From NCBI RefSeq assembly GCF_002866925.1, contig NZ_PKUQ01000031.1:62001-126000 (forward strand): a stretch of 64,000 nt of DNA, in the 5' to 3' direction. The notes under the pieces are model-generated. The model was not told the DNA's origin. It did no database searches and saw only the letters and a list, made by a program, of their open reading frames with translations. The DNA comes from Cohaesibacter celericrescens (lineage in GTDB: Bacteria; Pseudomonadota; Alphaproteobacteria; Rhizobiales; Cohaesibacteraceae). Both the position numbers and the translations under genes were made by a program. Shown in pieces: positions 37,507-45,263 of the stretch. Every line of letters starts with the position of its first letter. The stretch's first letter is position 1.

Positions 37507-39090
37507 ATGCCACACTTCATATCCAATCTGATTTTTCTTGATGGCTGGCGGCGGCATGGTCTCGCTTTTGTCGCAGGTGCAGTGGCCAGTTTAGCCCAGC
37601 CGCCTTTGGCGCTGTTCCCGCTTTTATGGGTATGCGTGCCACTTCTGGTCTGGTTGCTGGATTCCGCCTCCCTTGGCAAAAACTTCAAAGCCTCGGCGTG
37701 GGCGATGGCCAAAGTCGGTTGGCTGTTTGGGTTTGGCTTTTTTCTGGTGACATTCTATTGGCTTGGTGCGGCCTTTTTAGTGGAGGCCGACAAGTTTGTG
37801 TGGGCGTTGCCATTGGCAATTTTGCTACTTCCTGCCGGATTGGCCTTGTTTTGGGCGATGGCATGCGGACTTTCGGCATGGGTCTGGTCCGCGTCGCCGC
37901 TCAGGGTTATTTGGCTGGCTCTCGCTCTTTCGGCCATGGAATGGATGCGCGGCACTGTTCTGACCGGCCTGCCCTGGGGTGGTTTCGCTCCTGCTTTGGC
38001 ATCCAACAGCGTGATGATGCAAGCGCTGGCGCTGGTTGGCCCCAATACAATGACCTTGTTTGCTGTGCTCTTGTTTGGCCTGCCGGTGTTTCTGTTCGGA
38101 GACCATCAAAACCGCAGATTGGGGTGGCAATTGGCGACGGTTACCGGTCTGCTTTTCATCGCCCAGCTTACCTATGGCGCCTATCGTCTGGCTCAACCGA
38201 TGCCCCAACAGGACCATGCCTCGGTGGTAAGGCTTGTTCAGCCAAACATCCCCCAAGTTGAGAAATGGAAATTCGAAAACAGATCCTGGATCTTTAATCG
38301 CCTCATAGCCATGACCACTCTAGACAGCGAGGAGACGCCTGTCGATTCAGTCGATCTGGTCATCTGGCCAGAATCCGCCATTCCCTTTTATTTGATTGAA
38401 GACCCCGAAGCACTGGCCACCATTGCCCGAGCTTTACCTGAAGATACAGGTTTGATAACCGGAGCACTAAGGCGAGAACGGAGCGAAGTGGGGGGCGAGA
38501 CGGTTTATAACTCTATTTATCAAATGGCGTCCGACGGTACGGTCCTATCTGCCTATGACAAAGTCCATCTGGTACCGTTCGGGGAGTATTTACCAAAACA
38601 ATCATGGCTTAAAGCGATTGGATTGGAACAGCTCACGGCCCAAAAATCAGGCTTTACAGCAGGCACCAACCGCCGCTTGCTGCGCGATGCCAATCTGGGC
38701 ACGATTCTTCCCCTTATATGCTATGAAATCGCCTTCTCCGACGAAGTACAAGCCTTTCCCGAGGGGGCCGATTGGATCATCAACGTTACCAATGATGCCT
38801 GGTTTGGCGCGACGATCGGCCCAAAGCAACATCTGCATTTGGCGCAAATGAGGGCGGTCGAAAGCGGCTTGCCGGTGATCCGCGCCGCCAATACTGGCGT
38901 ATCAGCAATTATCAGCGGCAAAGGACAGATTCTACACCAAATGCCACTGGAAACGGAAGGCATCATTCAAGGTAAGTTACCTTCAAAACTCCCGATAACG
39001 CTCTACAAACAGTGGGGAAATTGGATTTTTGCAAGCCTTTGGGCATTTTTATACATTGCAACGGCAAGTATTCGCAGAAAATTAAGATAG
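37507..39090 (+). CDS. lnt: Apolipoprotein N-acyltransferase
   Basis: 527-residue inner-membrane enzyme that adds the third acyl chain to lipoproteins. Six or more hydrophobic segments occupy the N-terminal 200 residues and one the C-terminus. The nitrilase-like domain carries the catalytic triad: Glu in VIWPESAIPF (about 286), Lys in YDKVHLVPFGEY (about 350) and Cys in LICYEIAFSD (about 404). It follows corC, as in many proteobacteria. Confidence 0.95.
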   Translation: MPHFISNLIFLDGWRRHGLAFVAGAVASLAQPPLALFPLLWVCVPLLVWLLDSASLGKNFKASAWAMAKVGWLFGFGFFLVTFYWLGAAFLVEADKFVWALPLAILLLPAGLALFWAMACGLSAWVWSASPLRVIWLALALSAMEWMRGTVLTGLPWGGFAPALASNSVMMQALALVGPNTMTLFAVLLFGLPVFLFGDHQNRRLGWQLATVTGLLFIAQLTYGAYRLAQPMPQQDHASVVRLVQPNIPQVEKWKFENRSWIFNRLIAMTTLDSEETPVDSVDLVIWPESAIPFYLIEDPEALATIARALPEDTGLITGALRRERSEVGGETVYNSIYQMASDGTVLSAYDKVHLVPFGEYLPKQSWLKAIGLEQLTAQKSGFTAGTNRRLLRDANLGTILPLICYEIAFSDEVQAFPEGADWIINVTNDAWFGATIGPKQHLHLAQMRAVESGLPVIRAANTGVSAIISGKGQILHQMPLETEGIIQGKLPSKLPITLYKQWGNWIFASLWAFLYIATASIRRKLR

Positions 39091-39276
39091 CAACACGCGC
39101 ATCAATTGACACAGACATGGAATACACGGCACTATTGCAGCACCCCGACTGCTCAAGCGAAAGGCGCGATATAAGTGTCACGGGGAAACCATGGGGTGCG
39201 GACCCCGTACGATAACCAGCAGGCATAATAAATTGCTATCACAAAGAGCAATATGCCACACAATAAAGAGAGCCAA

Positions 39277-39690
39277 ATGGCCAGTAAAAAAGCACCAAAC
39301 CCAATCGACATTTATGTCGGCAGCCGCGTTCGGCTACGCCGCATGATGCTATCAATGAGTCAAGAAAAACTGGGTGAGCATCTGGGAATTACATTCCAGC
39401 AAATCCAGAAATATGAAAAAGGCACCAACCGTATTGGCGCAAGCCGTTTGCAGCATATCGCAACTACACTTGAAGTGCCCGTTGCCTTTTTCTTTGAAGA
39501 CGCTCCCGGTTCCCCACAAGAAGCTGCCGGTTTGGCCGAATCCAAAGCAGAGAATTTTGTCATCGACTTTCTCTCTTCTTCAGAAGGGCTGCAGCTCAAT
39601 CGTGCTTTTGTTCAGATTAAAGATCAAAAAGTGCGCCGAAAAATCGTTGAATTGGTCCGCGAGATCGCCAACGACAAGAATGACGACTAA
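39277..39690 (+). CDS. XRE-type HTH regulator (PhrR/PraR-like)
   Basis: 137-residue regulator with an N-terminal Cro/C1 [23 protein letters not shown] then [20 protein letters not shown] (about 16-55). A short C-terminal helical domain follows ([12 protein letters not shown]). The place between lnt and metK and the N-terminus [16 protein letters not shown] match what I recall of rhizobial PhrR/PraR, which influence pH response, biofilm genes and quorum sensing. ATG 39277 chosen over 39253 by family alignment from memory. Confidence 0.88.
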   Translation: MASKKAPNPIDIYVGSRVRLRRMMLSMSQEKLGEHLGITFQQIQKYEKGTNRIGASRLQHIATTLEVPVAFFFEDAPGSPQEAAGLAESKAENFVIDFLSSSEGLQLNRAFVQIKDQKVRRKIVELVREIANDKNDD

Positions 39691-39728
39691 GATTTCGGCG
39701 TCTTTATCTTGACGTGACGCTCGTTTTC

Positions 39729-39804
39729 GTCTTTCTAGCACTTAACTTTGACCAAGAGATGGAAATCATCTCTTGGTTGACATGTTTAGGTAGGCTAGAA
39801 AGAC
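39729..39804 (+). promoter_or_regulatory. Nested two-stem element in the metK leader
   Basis: Outer 11-bp perfect repeat GTCTTTCTAGC (39729-39739) / GCTAGAAAGAC (39794-39804) encloses an inner 10-bp perfect hairpin ACCAAGAGAT (39751-39760) / ATCTCTTGGT (39768-39777). It ends eight bases before the metK ATG, and its right arm contains the only purine-rich ribosome-binding candidate. A possible promoter (TTGACG 39709-39714, TTTCTA 39732-39737) would start transcription inside the left arm, leaving only the inner hairpin in RNA. Riboswitch, attenuator or operator are all open. Confidence 0.45.
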
Positions 39805-39812
39805 AACTCCTC

Positions 39813-40985
39813 ATGGCTCGAAAAGAATATTTGTTTACCAGTGAGTCCGTATCCGAAGGGCATCCGGACAAAATTTGTGACCGCATCTCCGATGCCATCG
39901 TCGACGAGTTTCTCAAAGTTGATCCATATGCACGCTGTGCAGTCGAGACCATGGCCACTACCAATAAAGTTGTGTTGGCAGGCGAGGTTCGTGGACCAGC
40001 TGAAGTGGACGGCCATTTGATGGAAAAAACCGCGCGACGGGTCATTAAAGACATTGGCTATGCGCAAGACGGGTTCCATTGGGAAAAAGCCTCTATAGAT
40101 GTCTATGTACATGAACAGTCGGTTGATATTGCCCAAGGCGTAGACGAAGCTGATGGCAAAGACGAAGGGGCCGGCGATCAGGGCATTATGTTTGGTTACG
40201 CGGTCAATGAAACCGAAGAGCTCATGCCAGCTCCCATCCATTATGCTCATAAAATTCTCCGCCTGATCTCGGAAGCCCGCCATGATGGCTCCGAAACACG
40301 CCTTGGTCCAGATGCCAAAAGCCAGCTGACATTGCGTTATATTGATGGCAAACCAGTAGATGTAAGATCCGTTGTGCTCTCTACCCAGCACTATGACGCG
40401 TCTCTTTCCTCCAGCGACATTCGGGACATTGTTGCACCCTATATCGCCAAAGCACTGCCGGATGGTTGGCTGACCGATGAAACCGAATGGCACGTCAATC
40501 CGACTGGCAAATTTGTCATTGGCGGACCTGACGGCGATGCGGGTTTGACCGGTCGTAAAATCATTGTCGACACTTATGGCGGTGCCGCCCCTCATGGTGG
40601 CGGGGCTTTCTCCGGCAAAGACCCAACCAAGGTTGATCGTTCTGCGGCTTATGTTGCCCGTTATCTGGCAAAGAATGTGGTTGCAGCTGGCTATGCAGAT
40701 CGCTGCTCCATTCAGTTGGCCTATGCAATTGGCGTGGCCAAACCTTTGTCTCTCTATGTTGATACCTACGGTACCGGCACCGTGCGGGATTCTGTCATAG
40801 AGGCCGCGTTGTGGGACAGCATGTCACTGACACCACGGGGCATTCGCACCCATTTGGGTCTGAACAAACCCATCTATGAACGCACAGCTGCCTATGGCCA
40901 CTTTGGTCGTCAACCAACAGACGACGGAGGCTTCTCTTGGGAGAAGATCGATCTGGTCAATAAAATTCAAGCATCAATCGGCTAA
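39813..40985 (+). CDS. metK: S-adenosylmethionine synthetase
   Basis: 390-residue enzyme making SAM from methionine and ATP. Conserved signatures are [20 protein letters not shown] at the N-terminus, [12 protein letters not shown] (about 120) and [19 protein letters not shown] (about 265). The open frame extends 33 codons upstream but the family starts at [11 protein letters not shown] 39813. The leader is structured. In rhizobia it lies between the small HTH gene and trmB, as here. SAM is also the cofactor for trmB and miaB in this window. Confidence 0.97.
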   Translation: MARKEYLFTSESVSEGHPDKICDRISDAIVDEFLKVDPYARCAVETMATTNKVVLAGEVRGPAEVDGHLMEKTARRVIKDIGYAQDGFHWEKASIDVYVHEQSVDIAQGVDEADGKDEGAGDQGIMFGYAVNETEELMPAPIHYAHKILRLISEARHDGSETRLGPDAKSQLTLRYIDGKPVDVRSVVLSTQHYDASLSSSDIRDIVAPYIAKALPDGWLTDETEWHVNPTGKFVIGGPDGDAGLTGRKIIVDTYGGAAPHGGGAFSGKDPTKVDRSAAYVARYLAKNVVAAGYADRCSIQLAYAIGVAKPLSLYVDTYGTGTVRDSVIEAALWDSMSLTPRGIRTHLGLNKPIYERTAAYGHFGRQPTDDGGFSWEKIDLVNKIQASIG

Positions 40986-41030
40986 GCCACGCGCGATTGT
41001 TGCACTTGGCTTATAGGTTACAAAAACTGT

Positions 41031-41069
41031 TCGGCCCGTTTTGATAAAAGCGGGCCGACTTTGTCTTTT
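41031..41069 (+). terminator. Terminator of metK
   Basis: 8-bp stem TCGGCCCG/CGGGCCGA (41031-41038, 41051-41058), extendable by TTTT/AAAA around one bulge, followed by CTTTGTCTTTT. Confidence 0.8.
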
Positions 41070-41132
41070 CACTGCTTCACCACCCTCTGTAACGCGTAAC
41101 TTATTCCCTTCAGAACCAGATACACAGCACAT

Positions 41133-41870
41133 ATGAGCCAATCTTTGACCAACAGCCCCAAATTTCGCCCAGCGCAATCGCGTATGATCGAAGAGCAGAT
41201 TGCCACAGCCTTCTTCGGCCGCCGCAAGGGTAAAACGTTAAGTCCGACTCAGCAGAACCTGATACAAGACCTGCTGCCAGCACTCTGCCTTAACCCGACC
41301 AAACCGATTGATGACATTCATACAGTGTTTGATCACAACCCCAGTGAGATTTGGATGGAAGTTGGATTTGGCGGTGGGGAGCATATGGTTCGTCAGGCCC
41401 AAAACAATCCGCATGTTGGCATGATCGGATGTGAACCTTTCATCAATGGTGTGGTTAAAGCGCTTGCTGCGATGAGTGAAGCCTCCATTGGCACCATCCG
41501 CCTGTATGACGAGGACGCTGCGCATATTCTTGATTGGCTACCAGATGCATCGCTGGATCGATTTTTCCTGCTCTATCCCGATCCTTGGCATAAAAAACGC
41601 CACTGGAAGCGACGTTTCGTCTCTCACAAAAATCTGGGACGAATCATTCGCGTATTAAAGCCAGGGGGTATTTTCCGCTTCGCATCTGATATCGACACCT
41701 ATATCGACTGGACACTGGACCATGTTGCGTCTCACGCCAGTTTGCAAGAAGAATGCTCTGATCCATCGGACCGTCTGGATGCCTGGTCTGACTGGCAGCG
41801 CACCCGATATGAAGAGAAGGCCTTTCGCGAAGGACGAAAACCGCAGTATTTGAGCTTTGTTCGAAAATAG
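41133..41870 (+). CDS. trmB: tRNA (guanine-N7-)-methyltransferase
   Basis: 245-residue SAM-dependent enzyme making m7G46 in tRNA. The SAM-binding motif is WMEVGFGGGEHMVRQAQ (about 72-88), and the catalytic segment LLYPDPWHKKRHWKRRFV (about 147-164) is diagnostic. The C-terminus TRYEEKAFREGRKPQYLSF also matches TrmB. It has its own start after the metK terminator. Confidence 0.95.
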   Translation: MSQSLTNSPKFRPAQSRMIEEQIATAFFGRRKGKTLSPTQQNLIQDLLPALCLNPTKPIDDIHTVFDHNPSEIWMEVGFGGGEHMVRQAQNNPHVGMIGCEPFINGVVKALAAMSEASIGTIRLYDEDAAHILDWLPDASLDRFFLLYPDPWHKKRHWKRRFVSHKNLGRIIRVLKPGGIFRFASDIDTYIDWTLDHVASHASLQEECSDPSDRLDAWSDWQRTRYEEKAFREGRKPQYLSFVRK

Positions 41871-41895
41871 AAACGCCACCCGCCATCACTAGGGC

Positions 41896-41927
41896 TTGCC
41901 TTACGATGCGCTTTTGGTGTATATAAT
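41896..41927 (+). promoter_or_regulatory. Promoter ahead of rimP operon
   Basis: TATAAT at 41922-41927 is a perfect -10. The nearest -35-like hexamer TTGCCT (41896-41901) is 20 bases away, longer than ideal. Transcription would start near 41934. Confidence 0.45.
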
Positions 41928-41951
41928 TCTCAAAATCTAGACTGGTTGTTT

Positions 41952-41982
41952 AGAGTGGGCCCTAAAGGACCCGCTCTTTTTT
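41952..41982 (+). terminator. Intrinsic terminator in rimP leader (attenuator candidate)
   Basis: AGAGTGGG pairs with CCCGCTCT (41952-41959 with 41970-41977, one G-U pair) and runs into six T residues (41977-41982). It lies between a good -10 and rimP. It may simply end trmB transcripts, or attenuate the nusA operon. Confidence 0.7.
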
Positions 41983-42198
41983 GTTGGTCGGCCTCCAATG
42001 AGGCGAAAAAATCTGGTAATATGGATAGGTCAGCCTTTCGGCGGCGCGTATCAATATCTTCGCGCTTATGAAGCTTCAAAGGCCGGTCCGAAGTGGACAC
42101 GGTATTTCGAACCGAATGGGTTCAAAATCCTTGTAGAAAAGTTGCAGACACGGTCTATTCAATTGGCCAGTGTCACGGAATGGAGACAGGCTTTCCCC

Positions 42199-42804
42199 AT
42201 GGTTGAGAGCAGTCAAATTGAGGCAGGTAGAGAACCTCGCCTCGTAAGTCAAAAGGGCCTTGAGGCCAGAGTTTCTGCCATCATTGAACCAGTGATCGAG
42301 GATCTAGGGTTTGATTTGGTGCGCGTTCGTATCACCGGAGAACATGGCTGCACCGTACAGATCATGGCCGAAATGCCTGATGGTACGATGACAATCGAAG
42401 GATGCGAGACCATAAGCAGGGCTATATCACCAGCGTTGGATGTAGAAGATCCGATCGACAAGGAATATCACCTTGAAGTTTCTTCTCCCGGTGTTGACCG
42501 CCCCTTGGTTCGCAGACGTGATTTCGTGGCATGGGCCGGTCACGATGCAAAAGTAGAATTGGCCACACCAATTGAGGGCCGCCGCCGATATCGTGGCATC
42601 CTTGATGGTGTTGTTGAACAGAATCTGAAAATGATTTTGCCAGATGTACCGCAGGGAACAGATCCCAATGTACTGGTGCCTTTGGACAATTTGTCTGAAG
42701 CCAAACTGGTGATGACAGATGAATTGATGAAGCTGGCGCTCAAAGCTCAGCCGGATAACGTAGTTGATTTGGCAGAAGACCTGTCAGCCAACAGGCAAGA
42801 ATAG
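42199..42804 (+). CDS. rimP: Ribosome maturation factor RimP
   Basis: 201-residue factor needed for 30S assembly. The N-terminal domain has VSAIIEPVIEDLGFDLVRVR and the central EYHLEVSSPGVDRPL is the family signature. The C-terminal SH3-like domain includes GRRRYRGILDGV. The open frame runs back to 41998, but the family begins near ATG 42199, with AGG eight bases upstream. First gene of a rimP-nusA-ylxR-infB operon with gaps of 12 to about 60 bases. Confidence 0.93.
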   Translation: MVESSQIEAGREPRLVSQKGLEARVSAIIEPVIEDLGFDLVRVRITGEHGCTVQIMAEMPDGTMTIEGCETISRAISPALDVEDPIDKEYHLEVSSPGVDRPLVRRRDFVAWAGHDAKVELATPIEGRRRYRGILDGVVEQNLKMILPDVPQGTDPNVLVPLDNLSEAKLVMTDELMKLALKAQPDNVVDLAEDLSANRQE

Positions 42805-42816
42805 GAGACGCTGAGA

Positions 42817-44517
42817 ATGGCAATCAGTGCAAACCGTCTTGAACTTCTGCAAATTGCAGATGCAGTGGCGCGTGAAAAATCGATTGACCGCACGATCGTT
42901 ATCGGGGCAATGGAGGACGCAATTCAGAAAGCTGCGCGTTCTCGCTATGGTCAAGAAACAGAAATTCGCGCAACGATCAACCCGCGAACTGGTGAAACCC
43001 GTCTTGAGCGCTTGCTTGAAGTTGTTGAAGTGGTTGAAGACTATTCAACCCAGATTGCTTTAGTCGATGCACAGGAAAAACACCCTGAAGCCAAGCTTGG
43101 TGACAATGTCGCTGATTTGCTTCCTCCGTTGGAATTTGGGCGGATATCCGCCCAGTCAGCCAAGCAAGTGATCGTACAAAAAGTACGTGAAGCCGAGCGT
43201 GACCATCAGTATGAACAATTCAAAGATCGTCTGCATGAAATTGTCAACGGTCAGGTCAAGCGGGTCGAATATGGCAATGTTACCGTAGATTTGTCTGGCA
43301 GCGAAGCAATCGTGCGCCGTGACGAATTGATTGCACGTGAGTCCTTCCGTCCTGGTGATCGCATTCGTGCCATTATTTATGATGTGCGTCGTGAACAACG
43401 TGGACCTCAGGTTTTCTTGTCTCGCACCCATCCGCAATTTATGGCCAAACTGTTCGCACAGGAAGTGCCAGAAATTTATGATGGCATCATTACCCTGAAA
43501 TCAGTGGCCCGCGACCCCGGCTCCCGCGCCAAGATTGCTGTGGTTTCCTCCGATAGCTCGATCGATCCGGTCGGTGCTTGTGTGGGTATGCGCGGGTCTC
43601 GTGTTCAAGCTGTGGTGAATGAACTGCAGGGTGAAAAGATTGATATCATTCCTTGGTCAGAGGATCCAGCGACCTTTATCGTCAACGCCTTGCAGCCTGC
43701 TGAAGTGGCTAAAGTTGTTTTGGATGAAGATTCAGAGCGCATTGAAGTCGTGGTTCCCAATGACCAATTGTCTTTAGCTATTGGGCGTCGCGGTCAAAAT
43801 GTTCGTCTTGCTTCTCAGCTAACCGGCTGGGACATCGACATTATGACCGAAGAAGATGAATCAGAGCGCCGCCAAAAAGAATTCAACGAACGCGCCCAAC
43901 TGTTTATGCAGGCACTGGACGTTGATGATATCGTGGCTCAGCTTCTGGCGTCTGAAGGCTTCTCTTCTATTGAAGAAGTTGCCTATGTTGATGCAAGTGA
44001 AGTGTCCGACATTGAAGGCTTTGACGAAGAAACAGCAGTTGAACTTCAGGCCCGTGCCAATGAGTTTCTAGAAGCTCAAGCACAAGTGCAGAATGAAGAG
44101 CGGATTGCCCTTGGCGTGTCTGACGATCTTCTGGAGATTTCAGGCCTGACGATGCCGATGTTGGTGGCTCTTGGTAAAGATGACATCAAAACAATTGAAG
44201 ATCTAGCCGGTTGCGCAACCGACGATCTTGTTGGCTGGACTGAACGCCACAATGGGGAAGTCAAACGTTTCAAAGGATCTCTGTCTGATTTCGATATTTC
44301 TCGTCAGGAAGCCGAAGACATTGTGATGCTCACTCGTGTCGCTGCAGGTTGGATTGAACCTTCCGAATTGTTGACTGAAGAGGAAGCTGCAGAATATGAG
44401 CAGATGGAAGCCGACGATGAAGGCGACCTTCCAGACACAACGGAAGAAGAAAATGAGGGCGAAACGTCAGAAATGACGTCGGCCAATCCTGTTTCAGGAG
44501 ACGAAGAGAAAGCCTAA
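42817..44517 (+). CDS. nusA: Transcription elongation/termination factor NusA
   Basis: 566-residue protein that binds RNA polymerase and modulates pausing, termination and antitermination. An N-terminal domain (1-130) is followed by an S1 domain (VNGQVKRVEYGNVTVDLSGS, about 145-200). Two KH domains follow (GACVGMRGSRVQAVVNEL and LSLAIGRRGQNVRLASQL). Two C-terminal helical repeats lie about 365-520, and the acidic tail is typical of alphaproteobacteria. GGAG precedes the ATG; 12 bases after rimP. NusA could act on the leader terminator of its own operon. Confidence 0.97.
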   Translation: MAISANRLELLQIADAVAREKSIDRTIVIGAMEDAIQKAARSRYGQETEIRATINPRTGETRLERLLEVVEVVEDYSTQIALVDAQEKHPEAKLGDNVADLLPPLEFGRISAQSAKQVIVQKVREAERDHQYEQFKDRLHEIVNGQVKRVEYGNVTVDLSGSEAIVRRDELIARESFRPGDRIRAIIYDVRREQRGPQVFLSRTHPQFMAKLFAQEVPEIYDGIITLKSVARDPGSRAKIAVVSSDSSIDPVGACVGMRGSRVQAVVNELQGEKIDIIPWSEDPATFIVNALQPAEVAKVVLDEDSERIEVVVPNDQLSLAIGRRGQNVRLASQLTGWDIDIMTEEDESERRQKEFNERAQLFMQALDVDDIVAQLLASEGFSSIEEVAYVDASEVSDIEGFDEETAVELQARANEFLEAQAQVQNEERIALGVSDDLLEISGLTMPMLVALGKDDIKTIEDLAGCATDDLVGWTERHNGEVKRFKGSLSDFDISRQEAEDIVMLTRVAAGWIEPSELLTEEEAAEYEQMEADDEGDLPDTTEEENEGETSEMTSANPVSGDEEKA

Positions 44518-44580
44518 GAGTAGAATCTTTGGCTTTCATCGCAACAAGATTTGACAATATCGGCTTGGAAAGGATAAACC

Positions 44581-45234
44581 GTGCCGCGAAAGAGCGAACA
44601 GACAACACGACAATGTCTGGTTACACGGGATGTCCTTCCCAAGAGTGAAATGATCAGATTTGTTCTGGCACCAGATCGAACTGTTGTACCAGATTTCAAA
44701 ATGAAGTTACCCGGGCGCGGTGTCTGGGTGACCGCGGATCGTAAAATTGTTGAACAGGCTGCAGACAAAGGACTGTTTGCACGCGGTTTTAAGGAAAAGA
44801 CACAGAGCTGCGAAGGTCTGACCCAATTGGTTGCAGAACAGCTGGAAAAAGGCTGTTTGTCGTCTCTTTCTATGACTCGAAAAGCCGGACAAATTGTTAC
44901 TGGTTTTGCCAAAGTCGAATCCGCCATTGCACAAGGTGGCACAATTGGCTTAATACATGCGGCAGATGCCGCTGAAGACGGCCAGAAAAAATTGGCTCAG
45001 GCCATGCGACGCCATTTAGGCAGCGACCGCGAATTACCCATTGTTCGCAGGTTCAGCGCCGATGCGCTCAGCAAAGCTCTGGGACATGGAAATGTAGTAC
45101 ATGCAGCTTTGCTCGCAGGAACAGCAAGCAAAAGCTTTTTGAAACAGGTTGCGATGCTTCAAGCCTATTCGCAATCAAAAGACCGAGATTTTGACAGCGA
45201 CCGGGACACCGGGCCCGCTGCACACGCCTCTTGA
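44581..45234 (+). CDS. YlxR-L7Ae fusion RNA-binding protein
   Basis: 217-residue protein with two domains. The N-terminal YlxR domain includes [20 protein letters not shown] and LPGRGVWV. The C-terminal L7Ae-like RNA-binding domain includes [20 protein letters not shown]. This fusion is usual between nusA and infB in alphaproteobacteria. YlxR proteins are nucleoid- or RNase P-linked in some bacteria; role here unknown. GTG start at 44581, preceded by AAAGGATAAACC. The stop overlaps an upstream TTG of infB. Confidence 0.88.
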   Translation: MPRKSEQTTRQCLVTRDVLPKSEMIRFVLAPDRTVVPDFKMKLPGRGVWVTADRKIVEQAADKGLFARGFKEKTQSCEGLTQLVAEQLEKGCLSSLSMTRKAGQIVTGFAKVESAIAQGGTIGLIHAADAAEDGQKKLAQAMRRHLGSDRELPIVRRFSADALSKALGHGNVVHAALLAGTASKSFLKQVAMLQAYSQSKDRDFDSDRDTGPAAHAS

Positions 45235-45263
45235 TAGAGGTAGCGAAGGATATTGACCGAGAA

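Larger units (their letters stand above)
41871..42198. other. Leader region of the rimP-nusA-infB cluster
   Basis: About 330 bases without a gene. It holds a perfect -10 (TATAAT, 41922-41927) and, 25 bases later, an intrinsic terminator (41952-41982). The remaining 215 bases to rimP are translated in no convincing frame, although the rimP frame stays open back to 41998. Confidence 0.5.

Noticed and set aside
39691-39812. SAM-II riboswitch before metK
   Set aside because: I looked for the SAM-II pseudoknot consensus known from alphaproteobacterial met genes and could not match it. The structure is reported only as an unassigned leader element.
39795-40595. 266-codon minus-strand frame opposite metK
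   Set aside because: Antisense shadow; metK is fully conserved on the other strand.
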